The notes beneath the pieces are model-generated. The model had not been told where the DNA came from. It did not search any database and saw only the letters and a program-made list of their open reading frames with translations. A program made the translations under genes and the position numbers. Below, piece by piece: positions 36,788 through 43,838 of a DNA stretch of 64,000 bases. Each line of letters begins with the position of its first letter. Position 1 is the stretch's first letter. Source of the DNA: Flavobacteriales bacterium (GTDB taxonomy: Bacteria; Bacteroidota; Bacteroidia; Flavobacteriales_C; GCA-002722245); NCBI GenBank assembly GCA_002722245.1, contig PBLA01000019.1:85036-149035 (forward strand). Reading direction: 5' to 3'.

Positions 36788-37859
36788 GGGAAAGACGAAT
36801 AATCTCCTCATCGGAATTAAAAACATGAAGACAAATCCGAATACGCTCCTGGCCCTTTTTAACCGTTGGACTTAATACTGGACGAACATCAAAACCTTGA
36901 TTTATTAAATTACCAGAAAAAACCTTAATTCTTTCATTACCAGGGATTAAAACACATTGAATTGAAGAATTACTTGATATTAAAACCTGTGATGACCCTG
37001 CTGAAAACTGAGACTTAAAGAGGTTAATTTTCCTTCTTAACTCCTCTGTTAAAACGTTGTTTTTAAGCGCTTCGTAACTACTCTTTAATGATTGAATTGC
37101 ATAAGGAGGTAAAGCCGTAGTATAAATAAAACTCCTAGAAAAATTAACAAGAAAATCTTTTACCAATTTAGAAGAGAGCACCGCAGCGCCATGAGCACCA
37201 ATCGCTTTTCCAAACGTAACAATTCGCACAGGAATTTCCCTTTCCAATCCCAAACACTGAACCAAGCCCTCGCCCTTACTACCAAAAACACCAACCGCAT
37301 GTGCTTCGTCCACAATCAAACACAAACCCTCCTTGGTACAAAAAGCCGATAATTCGATAAGCGGAGCAGAATCTCCATCCATTGAATATACACTCTCCAC
37401 CACTACATACACATCACCCTCAGCTCTTTTAAGCTTATTTTTTAGATCATTTAGATCATTGTGCTTAAAAGCATATGACTTTGCAAAAGAAAGTCGCATA
37501 CCGTCTTTAATTGACGCGTGAATCAATTCATCATAAAAAATAGTATCGCCTTTTTGGGGAACGGATGAAAAAAAACCAACATTTGCATTATACCCCGAAT
37601 TAAACATCAAAGCCGACTCAGATTGATGAAACCCTGCTAAGAACTCCTCAAACGCCTCTATATCCGGATAATTCCCCGCTAACAACCTGGAACCTCCGCT
37701 ACCTTTTACTTGGTTACCACTAAATTCCTCCCCGCTTTGCGCTAATCCTAAATAATCATTCGAGCAAAAATCAATTAGTCCCTCAGATTGTCTTAAAAAG
37801 CGAAAAGCATTTGCTTCCTCACGCTGAGTCAACAAATGCTTTTGTTTTTTAAATTCCAT
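36762..37859 (-). CDS. bioF: 8-amino-7-oxononanoate synthase-like enzyme
   Basis: 365 aa, PLP-dependent alpha-oxoamine synthase. It condenses pimeloyl thioester with alanine in biotin synthesis if it is BioF. Motifs: FCSNDYLGLA, GSGGSRLLAGNYPDIEAFE, DEAHAVGVFG (cofactor Asp/His) and VTFGKAIGAHGAAVLSS with the Schiff-base lysine in TFGKAIG. Paralogues (KBL, SPT) share these, but bioB lies 17 bp upstream in the same direction, which supports BioF. Slightly shorter than E. coli BioF (384 aa). Confidence 0.88.
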   Translation of the reverse strand: MEFKKQKHLLTQREEANAFRFLRQSEGLIDFCSNDYLGLAQSGEEFSGNQVKGSGGSRLLAGNYPDIEAFEEFLAGFHQSESALMFNSGYNANVGFFSSVPQKGDTIFYDELIHASIKDGMRLSFAKSYAFKHNDLNDLKNKLKRAEGDVYVVVESVYSMDGDSAPLIELSAFCTKEGLCLIVDEAHAVGVFGSKGEGLVQCLGLEREIPVRIVTFGKAIGAHGAAVLSSKLVKDFLVNFSRSFIYTTALPPYAIQSLKSSYEALKNNVLTEELRRKINLFKSQFSAGSSQVLISSNSSIQCVLIPGNERIKVFSGNLINQGFDVRPVLSPTVKKGQERIRICLHVFNSDEEIIRLSHAIKCQLD

Positions 37860-37876
37860 ATCTAAAAACTGCTGAA

Positions 37877-38935
37877 TTATTTAGCAGCCATTTCTTCTTT
37901 CCACGCCTTCACTTTAGCCTCCATCTTTGCTTTAGCTGAACTATCCTTGTAGCGCTCATTTACAACCGGTTGCTCTCCATCAACAAACGGCATCTTAGGT
38001 TGTAAACCTAAATTCTTAAATAAGATTTTATCCGCTTTAAACTCTGGGTTATCAGTAGTTAATAAAGTCTCACCAGCAAAAATCGAATTCGCTCCCGCCA
38101 TAAAACACATCGCTTGCGCCTCATCGGTTAATTCTAACCTACCAGCTGAAAGTCTTACTGCACTTTCGGGCATCATAATACGAGCGATAGAAACCATTTT
38201 AATCAAATCCCATGATGGAACTTGTTCATTATTTTCTAAAGGCGTTCCTTCAACAGCAACTAGAGTATTAATCGGCACCGACTCCGGATGCTTTTCATAA
38301 TTTGCCAACGTGATCAACATATTGATTCTGTCCTTCTTTTCTTCTCCTAATCCAATGATTCCTCCAGAACAAAGAGAAACACCCGCTTTTCTCACAGACT
38401 TATGCGTGTCTAAACGATCGTCAAATGTCCTAGTAGATATAATCTCCTCATATTTTTCTTCAGAAGTGTCAATATTGTGGTTATAGGCATATAGCCCAGC
38501 ATCTTTTAATCTTTGCGCCTGCTCATCGTTCAACATACCCAACGTACAACAAACCTCCATATCCATTTCATTGATTCCTCGCACCATTTCTAGCACATTA
38601 TCGAAATCACGGTTATCTCTAACCTCTCTCCAAGCAGCCCCTAAACACATTCTGGAAGCCCCTCCGTCTTTTGCTTTTTTTGCTTGAGCAATAACGTCCT
38701 CAGGCTGCATCAATTTATGCGCTTCAACATCTGTTGAATACCGTGCTGCTTGAGGACAATACGAGCAATCCTCAGGACAACCTCCAGTTTTGATGGATAC
38801 CAACGACGAAATTTGCACCTGTTTTGAATCATGAAATTGTCTGTGGACAGTAGCCGCCTTATACACTAAATCCAATAAAGGCATATCATATAACACGCTT
38901 ACCTCCTCATATTTCCAATCGTGACGAATTTCCAT
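37877..38935 (-). CDS. bioB: Biotin synthase
   Basis: 352 aa from ATG 38935 (MEIRHDWKYEEVSVLYDMP). Radical SAM enzyme that inserts sulfur into dethiobiotin. The 4Fe-4S motif is CPEDCSYCPQ, and the 2Fe-2S cluster ligands are expected in CLGAAWR, CTLGMLN and SLCSGGIIGLGE plus the conserved Arg of VRLSAGR, all present. The upstream extension to 38968 would include the promoter box and is rejected. bioF follows after 17 bp. Confidence 0.95.
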   Translation of the reverse strand: MEIRHDWKYEEVSVLYDMPLLDLVYKAATVHRQFHDSKQVQISSLVSIKTGGCPEDCSYCPQAARYSTDVEAHKLMQPEDVIAQAKKAKDGGASRMCLGAAWREVRDNRDFDNVLEMVRGINEMDMEVCCTLGMLNDEQAQRLKDAGLYAYNHNIDTSEEKYEEIISTRTFDDRLDTHKSVRKAGVSLCSGGIIGLGEEKKDRINMLITLANYEKHPESVPINTLVAVEGTPLENNEQVPSWDLIKMVSIARIMMPESAVRLSAGRLELTDEAQAMCFMAGANSIFAGETLLTTDNPEFKADKILFKNLGLQPKMPFVDGEQPVVNERYKDSSAKAKMEAKVKAWKEEMAAK

Positions 38936-38954
38936 AAAGATTATTTTAGTGTAA

Positions 38955-38962
38955 CAAATATA
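38955..38962 (-). promoter_or_regulatory. Promoter -7 box for bioB
   Basis: TATATTTG on the minus strand, exact TAnnTTTG, 20 bp before the bioB ATG. No clear -33 TTG. It fixes the bioB start at 38935 because a longer form would begin about at the box. Confidence 0.5.
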
Positions 38963-38989
38963 CAGCACGGAATAGTGAAATCCTAGCTC

Positions 38990-39186
38990 TAAAAATGAGA
39001 GATCTCAGGAATTTATGAACATGGGGAATAGAAATTGGGATATAAAGATCGGGTGATCGTCTTGCTCCTTATTCCTATCGGTTTGGCGAAATGATTTGTT
39101 AGAAGGCCCGCAAATCATTGGGATTACACGGATCTTTTTTCAAATTATTCTTCTAGATCAAAGTGATCCCGATATCTGGAGTTGAA
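38990..39186. other. Structured intergenic segment between arsM and bioB
   Basis: About 200 bp without a gene, higher in GC than its surroundings. It contains a perfect 9-bp inverted repeat AATGATTTG (39090-39098) / CAAATCATT (39111-39119), a GATC-N4-GATC palindrome near 39047-39058, and an imperfect GGGAT-CAC / GTGATCCC pair spanning about 39119-39172. No T-run follows the 9-bp stem, so it is not a simple terminator. It could be a decayed repeat element or the 3' region of the arsM transcript. Confidence 0.4.
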
Positions 39187-39188
39187 AA

Positions 39189-40157
39189 TCAACAACACCC
39201 ACCACCATCGTAAAAGTAAGTGGAATCGGAAATATAAATATCTTTCTTACCTAAATCCCCTAGCGCCCCTGCGGTTTTGTCGCAGACTGCTAATGGTTGA
39301 TTTTGTAATAAAGTATGCCCTTTCCCGTCGTCAAAATATTCCTCTGAACCATAATAAATAGCCGATTTCCCTGTAAACACACATGGTCCATCTTCAGGCA
39401 TTGGATCTTTGATGGCGCACACTTCTACACTTTCAATAAAAATTAATTCATCCGTATCGTAATTTTCAGGATCTAATATCCTGTAAGGACGCTTAGCCCG
39501 AATCTCCACAGTACCAAAACCAACGTCTGTAATCATTTTAATATATTCACGCAAAGGAAGGGACCCCGATAAACAAAGCGCTCTTAACCTTTCATCCTGC
39601 TTTAAATTCTCTGGCATTTTCTCAGCTACTGGATCACTCAACACTAACCTTCCATGCGGCTTAAGCACTCTGTACATTTCCTGTAAAGCCTTTTTTAAGT
39701 CTTCATGAGAGAATATATTAAACAAACAATTTTGGGCAGCTACGTCTACCGAATTGTCTTCAATAGGCAGATTCAACGCATCTCCCTTACGAACATCGAT
39801 GAAAGACTTGTCGAACCATTCATTCTCCTCCTCTGCTTGGATCATATTTTCTTTACACGCATCAATCATTTCATCAACCACATCTAATCCGATAACCCCA
39901 CCCTTACGACGGGAGAAGTATGAGAACTGTAATAGCTCCATTCCTCCACCAACACCAACATATAAAATCGTGGGATCGTTCACCAAATCCATTGGATTTA
40001 CAGTACTTCCGCATCCGTAATTCATTTCCAACATCTTTTTTGGGATGCTTAACCCAGGCAATTGCCAAACTGGAGTGGTTGTACAACACAATCCTACATC
40101 AGGTGTTAACGCAGCTTCTTTATATACGTCTTTGGTAGTTTCTAAATAAGTATCCAT
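39189..40157 (-). CDS. arsM: Arsenosugar-type arsenite methyltransferase ArsM
   Basis: 322 aa SAM-dependent methyltransferase. The N-terminus has the paired cysteines of the arsenosugar-type ArsM (VGLCCTTTPVW, Cys24-Cys25) and NYGCGS (Cys49); the SAM fold shows LYVGVGGGMELLQF, GLDVVDEMIDA, and VLKPHGRLVLSDP. The C-terminus ends in the glycine/cysteine tail YFYDGGGCC. Family members methylate As(III) to dimethylarsenate species. The gene follows the glycosyltransferase with a 1-nt TAATG overlap, in the same operon as the radical SAM enzyme ArsS. Confidence 0.9.
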   Translation of the reverse strand: MDTYLETTKDVYKEAALTPDVGLCCTTTPVWQLPGLSIPKKMLEMNYGCGSTVNPMDLVNDPTILYVGVGGGMELLQFSYFSRRKGGVIGLDVVDEMIDACKENMIQAEEENEWFDKSFIDVRKGDALNLPIEDNSVDVAAQNCLFNIFSHEDLKKALQEMYRVLKPHGRLVLSDPVAEKMPENLKQDERLRALCLSGSLPLREYIKMITDVGFGTVEIRAKRPYRILDPENYDTDELIFIESVEVCAIKDPMPEDGPCVFTGKSAIYYGSEEYFDDGKGHTLLQNQPLAVCDKTAGALGDLGKKDIYISDSTYFYDGGGCC

Positions 40158-40738
40158 TAGTATTTATAATCTTTTGGGAGGTCCGTCACATAATCAACAT
40201 CACTTAACTCTTCCAATAATTCGTAATTCAAATTTAAGTTTTTTGCCTTTGATATAGTAGCCTGCATTAAATCAGGATGACTCCAAGGCATTTCTTCAAA
40301 AATTGCATTTTGCAATTTTTTCATTCCTACAAGGTAATAACCACCGTCTTTTGCTGGTCCCAAAACCAAATCGTTATTATCTAACGATCTAAAAGCTTCC
40401 TTTATATGCGCTTGAGTGATTTCAAAACAATCGCTTCCAATCACACAAACTTTATCATTTCCGTCACTTAGTACTTGTTGGATTGCAGTACTCATTTTTA
40501 CCCCTAAATCACCTTTAACCTGCAACTCATTCTGCGTATTAGCCCAAAAAAAACCTTCAAGTAAAGATGGAGAATGAAAAACATAAACATTTAATTCTGA
40601 ATAAATTAATGATTTTGAAAACGATATTAAGTCACAATACACTTTCAACGCTTTCTCCTCTCCAATATCAGCAGCTAAACGTGTTTTAACTTTTCCTTTT
40701 TTGGGGTTTTTAACAAAAACGATTAATGCTTCCTTCAT
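40157..40738 (-). CDS. TIGR04282-type glycosyltransferase of arsenosugar cluster
   Basis: 193 aa from ATG 40738 (MKEALIVFVKNPKKGKVKTRLA). A GT-A-like nucleotide-diphospho-sugar transferase family: KGKVKTRLAADIGEEKAL, the IGSDCFEIT and LGPAKDGGYYLVGMK blocks are diagnostic for the rSAM/selenodomain-associated transferase (TIGR04282). Likely transfers a sugar or alcohol onto an arsenoriboside intermediate, though activity in this role is inferred from clustering. It overlaps arsS by 4 bp (ATGA) and arsM by 1 bp, so the three are translationally coupled. Confidence 0.87.
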   Translation of the reverse strand: MKEALIVFVKNPKKGKVKTRLAADIGEEKALKVYCDLISFSKSLIYSELNVYVFHSPSLLEGFFWANTQNELQVKGDLGVKMSTAIQQVLSDGNDKVCVIGSDCFEITQAHIKEAFRSLDNNDLVLGPAKDGGYYLVGMKKLQNAIFEEMPWSHPDLMQATISKAKNLNLNYELLEELSDVDYVTDLPKDYKY

Positions 40739-41772
40739 TCGTTTAATGCTCCTTGACAACTCGAACCTGCACCCGCAGTACACCCATAGCAGTGATTTCC
40801 AACCACTATTTTTCTTTTAGAAAGCTCTGCTAAATCAAAATCTTTAATATTACCTACAGAACTTGCGATGTTTAACCGTAACATCTGGTTAAAATCACAA
40901 TCATAGAGATTACCTTCCCAGTCCACAGATAAAGTATTTGTACACATCACCCCATGAACCGTTGCAGGGTTATACGCCTCATGCAATTTCAACATGTACT
41001 CTTCATACCTACCTACCACCAATAAATAATCTAGGAAGCGACTTATTGGTAAATTGGTAATCGTATACAGGTTATTAAATTCCAAATTGAAATTTTCTCT
41101 TAACGCGCTCTTGTAATCCTGTTCCAACGCATGCTGTGGCGGCGGTAAGCCTGGTCCACCTGGATTATATACTAAATTTAGCTCTAACCCTGTACCCTCT
41201 TTACCATATCCAAGCTCATTTAATACCAATAATGCTTCAATTGATTTATTAAAAGCACCATTCCCTCTTTGTTTATCCACGTTACCTTCTGTGTAACAAG
41301 GCAACGAGGCTATTACAATGACTTTATTCTGTTTAAAGAAATCAGGATATTCTTTGTACTTTTTATTCGAAACGAGGATGGTTAAATTACTCCGTACAAT
41401 CGTTTGCACATTCCTTTTAGATAATTCTTCTACAAACCATTTAAAATGCGGATTCATCTCAGGCGCACCTCCTGTAAGATCAACCATCTTAACTTGACTC
41501 ACATCAATTGCCTGTAAACAAGCCTCCAAAACATGTTTTTCCATGATTTCCTTCCGGTCGGGACCCGCATCTACATGACAATGCTCACACATCATGTTGC
41601 ACATATACCCTAAATTGATTTGAAGAACTTCTAGTTCAGCCGGTCGAATCCCGGCACTCACTTTCTTTGAGAACGCTTCAACTCCAGCAATAGATTCTGC
41701 TAATTTTTTAACTTGTATTTGGGATTCAGACAATAAACTACCCCGCTTTTTCAACGTACTAACTGCTTCCAT
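40735..41772 (-). CDS. arsS: Arsenosugar biosynthesis radical SAM protein ArsS
   Basis: 345 aa. The radical SAM motif is Cys58-x3-Cys62-x2-Cys65 (CNMMCEHCH), followed by DLTGGAPEMNPHF. The C-terminal Cys-rich domain has the family signature HCYGCTAGAGSSCQG, plus CTNTLSVDWEGNLYDCDFNQ. Relatives (some of them selenoproteins) attach a 5'-deoxyadenosyl group to dimethylarsenic to give the arsenoriboside precursor; here cysteine replaces selenocysteine. Sits between the DUF547 gene (9 bp upstream) and the glycosyltransferase (4-bp overlap). Confidence 0.9.
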   Translation of the reverse strand: MEAVSTLKKRGSLLSESQIQVKKLAESIAGVEAFSKKVSAGIRPAELEVLQINLGYMCNMMCEHCHVDAGPDRKEIMEKHVLEACLQAIDVSQVKMVDLTGGAPEMNPHFKWFVEELSKRNVQTIVRSNLTILVSNKKYKEYPDFFKQNKVIVIASLPCYTEGNVDKQRGNGAFNKSIEALLVLNELGYGKEGTGLELNLVYNPGGPGLPPPQHALEQDYKSALRENFNLEFNNLYTITNLPISRFLDYLLVVGRYEEYMLKLHEAYNPATVHGVMCTNTLSVDWEGNLYDCDFNQMLRLNIASSVGNIKDFDLAELSKRKIVVGNHCYGCTAGAGSSCQGALNE

Positions 41773-41781
41773 AAAAACAAA

Positions 41782-42525
41782 TCACTTATTGTTTAAACTC
41801 CAATCATAAGGCAAATAATTCAATTCCGCACTCGCCTTAACCTTCACATCAGAATACCTATTAATAAAATCAACAACACTTCCATTTACAGTAAAGTCTA
41901 CTTGAAACCAGTTGAAAATTTCCGATAACTCTGCTTTATCCGGTTGAATCTTATTTCTTTTTGTATCCGACAGAAACAATTTAGTTTGAGTAAGTAGCTG
42001 CTCCTCCAACTGATCTGCAGAATAAGCCGCATTCAACAGTTTAGGGCAAGAATAAGAAGCACAAACAATAGCAAAATGAATACGAGGCTCATTCATTTTC
42101 CTTAAAATCTCATGCTCAATCGTATTTAATGAATATTTTTTTTCGGAAATAGTAATAAACTCCTGCTTCCAAGGCTCTTCAATATCTCTAATCGATTTCA
42201 AAGGCAAATTCTTGGTAATCAGTTCAATTGTAAACGCATTATAGGCATTAATCCAAAAAGCCAACTTTTCCTCACGAGACCAATTAGTATTTATCGGCTG
42301 AGCATTCGATAAAGTTTTTAGATAAGCCTTAAATTCCGCATTTTCTTTAAATCCAACATAATTAACCACACCCGAAGCAGTCACATGATTTTTTAGTAAT
42401 GCATCAAAAGCACCGTGACTCACCGTTTCAGCACGATCAATCAGATTTTGACTCGGCTGTAACCGAAAAGCAAATACAAACACCACTAAAACCAATAAAA
42501 AAGGAAAATTTAAAACACGTCTCAT
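41782..42525 (-). CDS. DUF547 domain secreted protein
   Basis: 247 aa with an N-terminal signal or anchor (MRRVLNFPFLLVLVVFVFAF). The DUF547 pattern is clear: LKNHVTASGVVNYVGF, EEKLAFWINAYNAFTIELI, KKYSLNTIEHEILR and RIHFAIVCASYSCPKLL. The Cys and His residues of the last block resemble a transglutaminase/protease-like active site, but no activity is known. It precedes arsS by 9 bp and is a recurrent neighbour of arsenosugar genes in Bacteroidota as far as I recall. A near-consensus -7 box (CAAAATAA reversed, 42540-42547) may give it its own promoter. Confidence 0.85.
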   Translation of the reverse strand: MRRVLNFPFLLVLVVFVFAFRLQPSQNLIDRAETVSHGAFDALLKNHVTASGVVNYVGFKENAEFKAYLKTLSNAQPINTNWSREEKLAFWINAYNAFTIELITKNLPLKSIRDIEEPWKQEFITISEKKYSLNTIEHEILRKMNEPRIHFAIVCASYSCPKLLNAAYSADQLEEQLLTQTKLFLSDTKRNKIQPDKAELSEIFNWFQVDFTVNGSVVDFINRYSDVKVKASAELNYLPYDWSLNNK

Positions 42526-42562
42526 CTTTATTCTTTTAACAAAATAAAGGTAAAAAAAGAAA

Positions 42563-42952
42563 CTAGGCTGTCAGCAAGGGGACACTATCATTTATTGCTT
42601 TTTCAAACAATTCTGCCATCTCCTCTTTTCGAGGTGGCTTGGACAAAACACCCGCAGCACCTACGTCCTCAGCAATATCTTCTAACGAATGCGCATCAAG
42701 AGTTGAGATCAATACCACAGGAATCGTAGAAGATGTTTTCTTTTGCAAATAGTTAAGCAGTTGTAAACCAGAGAATTCAGGCATCAACACATCCGATAAA
42801 ATTAAATCTGGTTGAAAACTTGAAATCTTTTGAATTGCCTTCTCTCCATTATCACACGCATCTACCTCATATCCTAAAGCCTCAATAATTTGAGCTAAAA
42901 CATCCTTCGTTAAATGATCATCCTCAACAACAAGTACTTTACTTTTTGACAT
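42563..42952 (-). CDS. Single-domain response regulator
   Basis: 129 aa receiver domain only. Acidic pocket Asp11/Asp12, phospho-acceptor Asp54 in LILSDVLMPEF, the Ser/Thr in VLIST and Lys in LSKPP are all in place. There is no output domain, so it signals through protein contact or hands phosphate to a partner. The start overlaps the HPt gene stop by one base (TAATG). DUF547 follows after 37 bp. Confidence 0.9.
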   Translation of the reverse strand: MSKSKVLVVEDDHLTKDVLAQIIEALGYEVDACDNGEKAIQKISSFQPDLILSDVLMPEFSGLQLLNYLQKKTSSTIPVVLISTLDAHSLEDIAEDVGAAGVLSKPPRKEEMAELFEKAINDSVPLLTA

Positions 42953-43308
42953 TAAATATTTTTTTGAATGTAGTTTATCGCAAAACTACTTTGTTTATCA
43001 ATTAATTCTATAAATTCATTCGCAACATACGTGCCATCTTGTGGATTATCCCCAAAAAACTCTAATTTTTCAGCTAGCTTAGAGAGCCCTTTCATTCCCA
43101 TAACAGCACAGGAAGAACGAAACTTATGTGCCACGTTTGACAACCCCTCCCAATCCTGGTTATAAACCGCAGCTTTCATTTTTTCAATTGTTAAACGCTG
43201 TTCATGTTTAAAAACCTTAATCATTTGTGCTAAAAAAACTTCATCCCCTCCACTAACCTCTTTAAGGTACTGTAAATCAAACTGATCTTTTAATTTATCT
43301 TCCGTCAT
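42952..43308 (-). CDS. Histidine phosphotransfer (HPt) protein
   Basis: 118 aa stand-alone HPt four-helix protein. The phosphorylation site is His61 in NVAHKFRSSCAVMG, with the downstream LSKLAEKLEFFG helix typical of HPt domains. No kinase domain is attached and no sensor kinase gene lies near, so it must receive phosphate from a kinase elsewhere. Coupled to the response regulator by a 1-nt overlap. Together they form the head of a minus-strand run leading into the arsenosugar genes. Confidence 0.88.
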   Translation of the reverse strand: MTEDKLKDQFDLQYLKEVSGGDEVFLAQMIKVFKHEQRLTIEKMKAAVYNQDWEGLSNVAHKFRSSCAVMGMKGLSKLAEKLEFFGDNPQDGTYVANEFIELIDKQSSFAINYIQKNI

Positions 43309-43653
43309 AAATTACCTAATCCAAACACAGAGATTTCAAAGTAAAGTAGAATACAATTTAGCACGCAAAATTCACTTTGAAAATCTAACTATTTAATCAA
43401 AAAACCAACTTCAACATGACAATCCGACCTTTATATGCAGTGTCGCAATAAAAGGTTACAATAAAATTCAATTATTTATCAGGTTTTTTAAAATTCACTA
43501 CAAAAACTCTCTTTTCACTGATAAATCGACAAAAAATATCGTTAAATCAAAACCCAAAAATTGACCAACCAAAAAAAGGACGTTTGAATGACAAAAAAAT
43601 AAAAACAAAAGAAAAAGGAGCAGCAAAAAAATAGTTCAGAATCTCAAAAACAA
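43309..43653. other. Intergenic region upstream of the HPt gene
   Basis: About 345 bp, very A-rich on the plus strand, with no frame resembling a gene. It should contain the promoter of the HPt-regulator run; only a 7-of-8 match to TAnnTTTG was seen near the HPt start. Nothing else recognised. Confidence 0.3.
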
Positions 43654-43681
43654 AAAAAGCAAACCATAAGATTTGCTTTTT
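43652..43681 (-). terminator. Terminator of tRNA-His
   Basis: AAAAAGCAAA/TTTGCTTTTT, a 10-bp stem with an 8-nt loop and a T-run on the minus strand, directly after the tRNA 3' end. Confidence 0.8.
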
Positions 43682-43684
43682 AAG

Positions 43685-43759
43685 GGCGACGTATCGGATT
43701 CGAACCGACGACCCCTGGAACCACAAACCAGTGCTCTAACCAACTGAGCTAACGTCGCC
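43685..43759 (-). tRNA. tRNA-His (GTG)
   Basis: 75 nt including the extra G-1, which pairs with discriminator C73, the hallmark of bacterial tRNA-His. Acceptor GCGACGT/ACGTCGC, D-stem GCTC/GAGC, anticodon loop TTGTGGT giving GTG, T-arm GTCGG-TTCGAAT-CCGAT. The anticodon stem has a T31-T39 mismatch. CCA is not encoded (CCT follows C73). Confidence 0.95.
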
Positions 43760-43838
43760 ATTTGTGGAACGCAAAGATAGAAAAATCTTTTTCTTAAATC
43801 CAAAAAATGTATTAAATCCTAATTAGTACCTTTATTTA

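Noticed and set aside
42540..42547. Definite promoter between the response regulator and DUF547
   Set aside because: Only seven of eight positions match TAnnTTTG and no -33 box is seen, so it is mentioned but not called.
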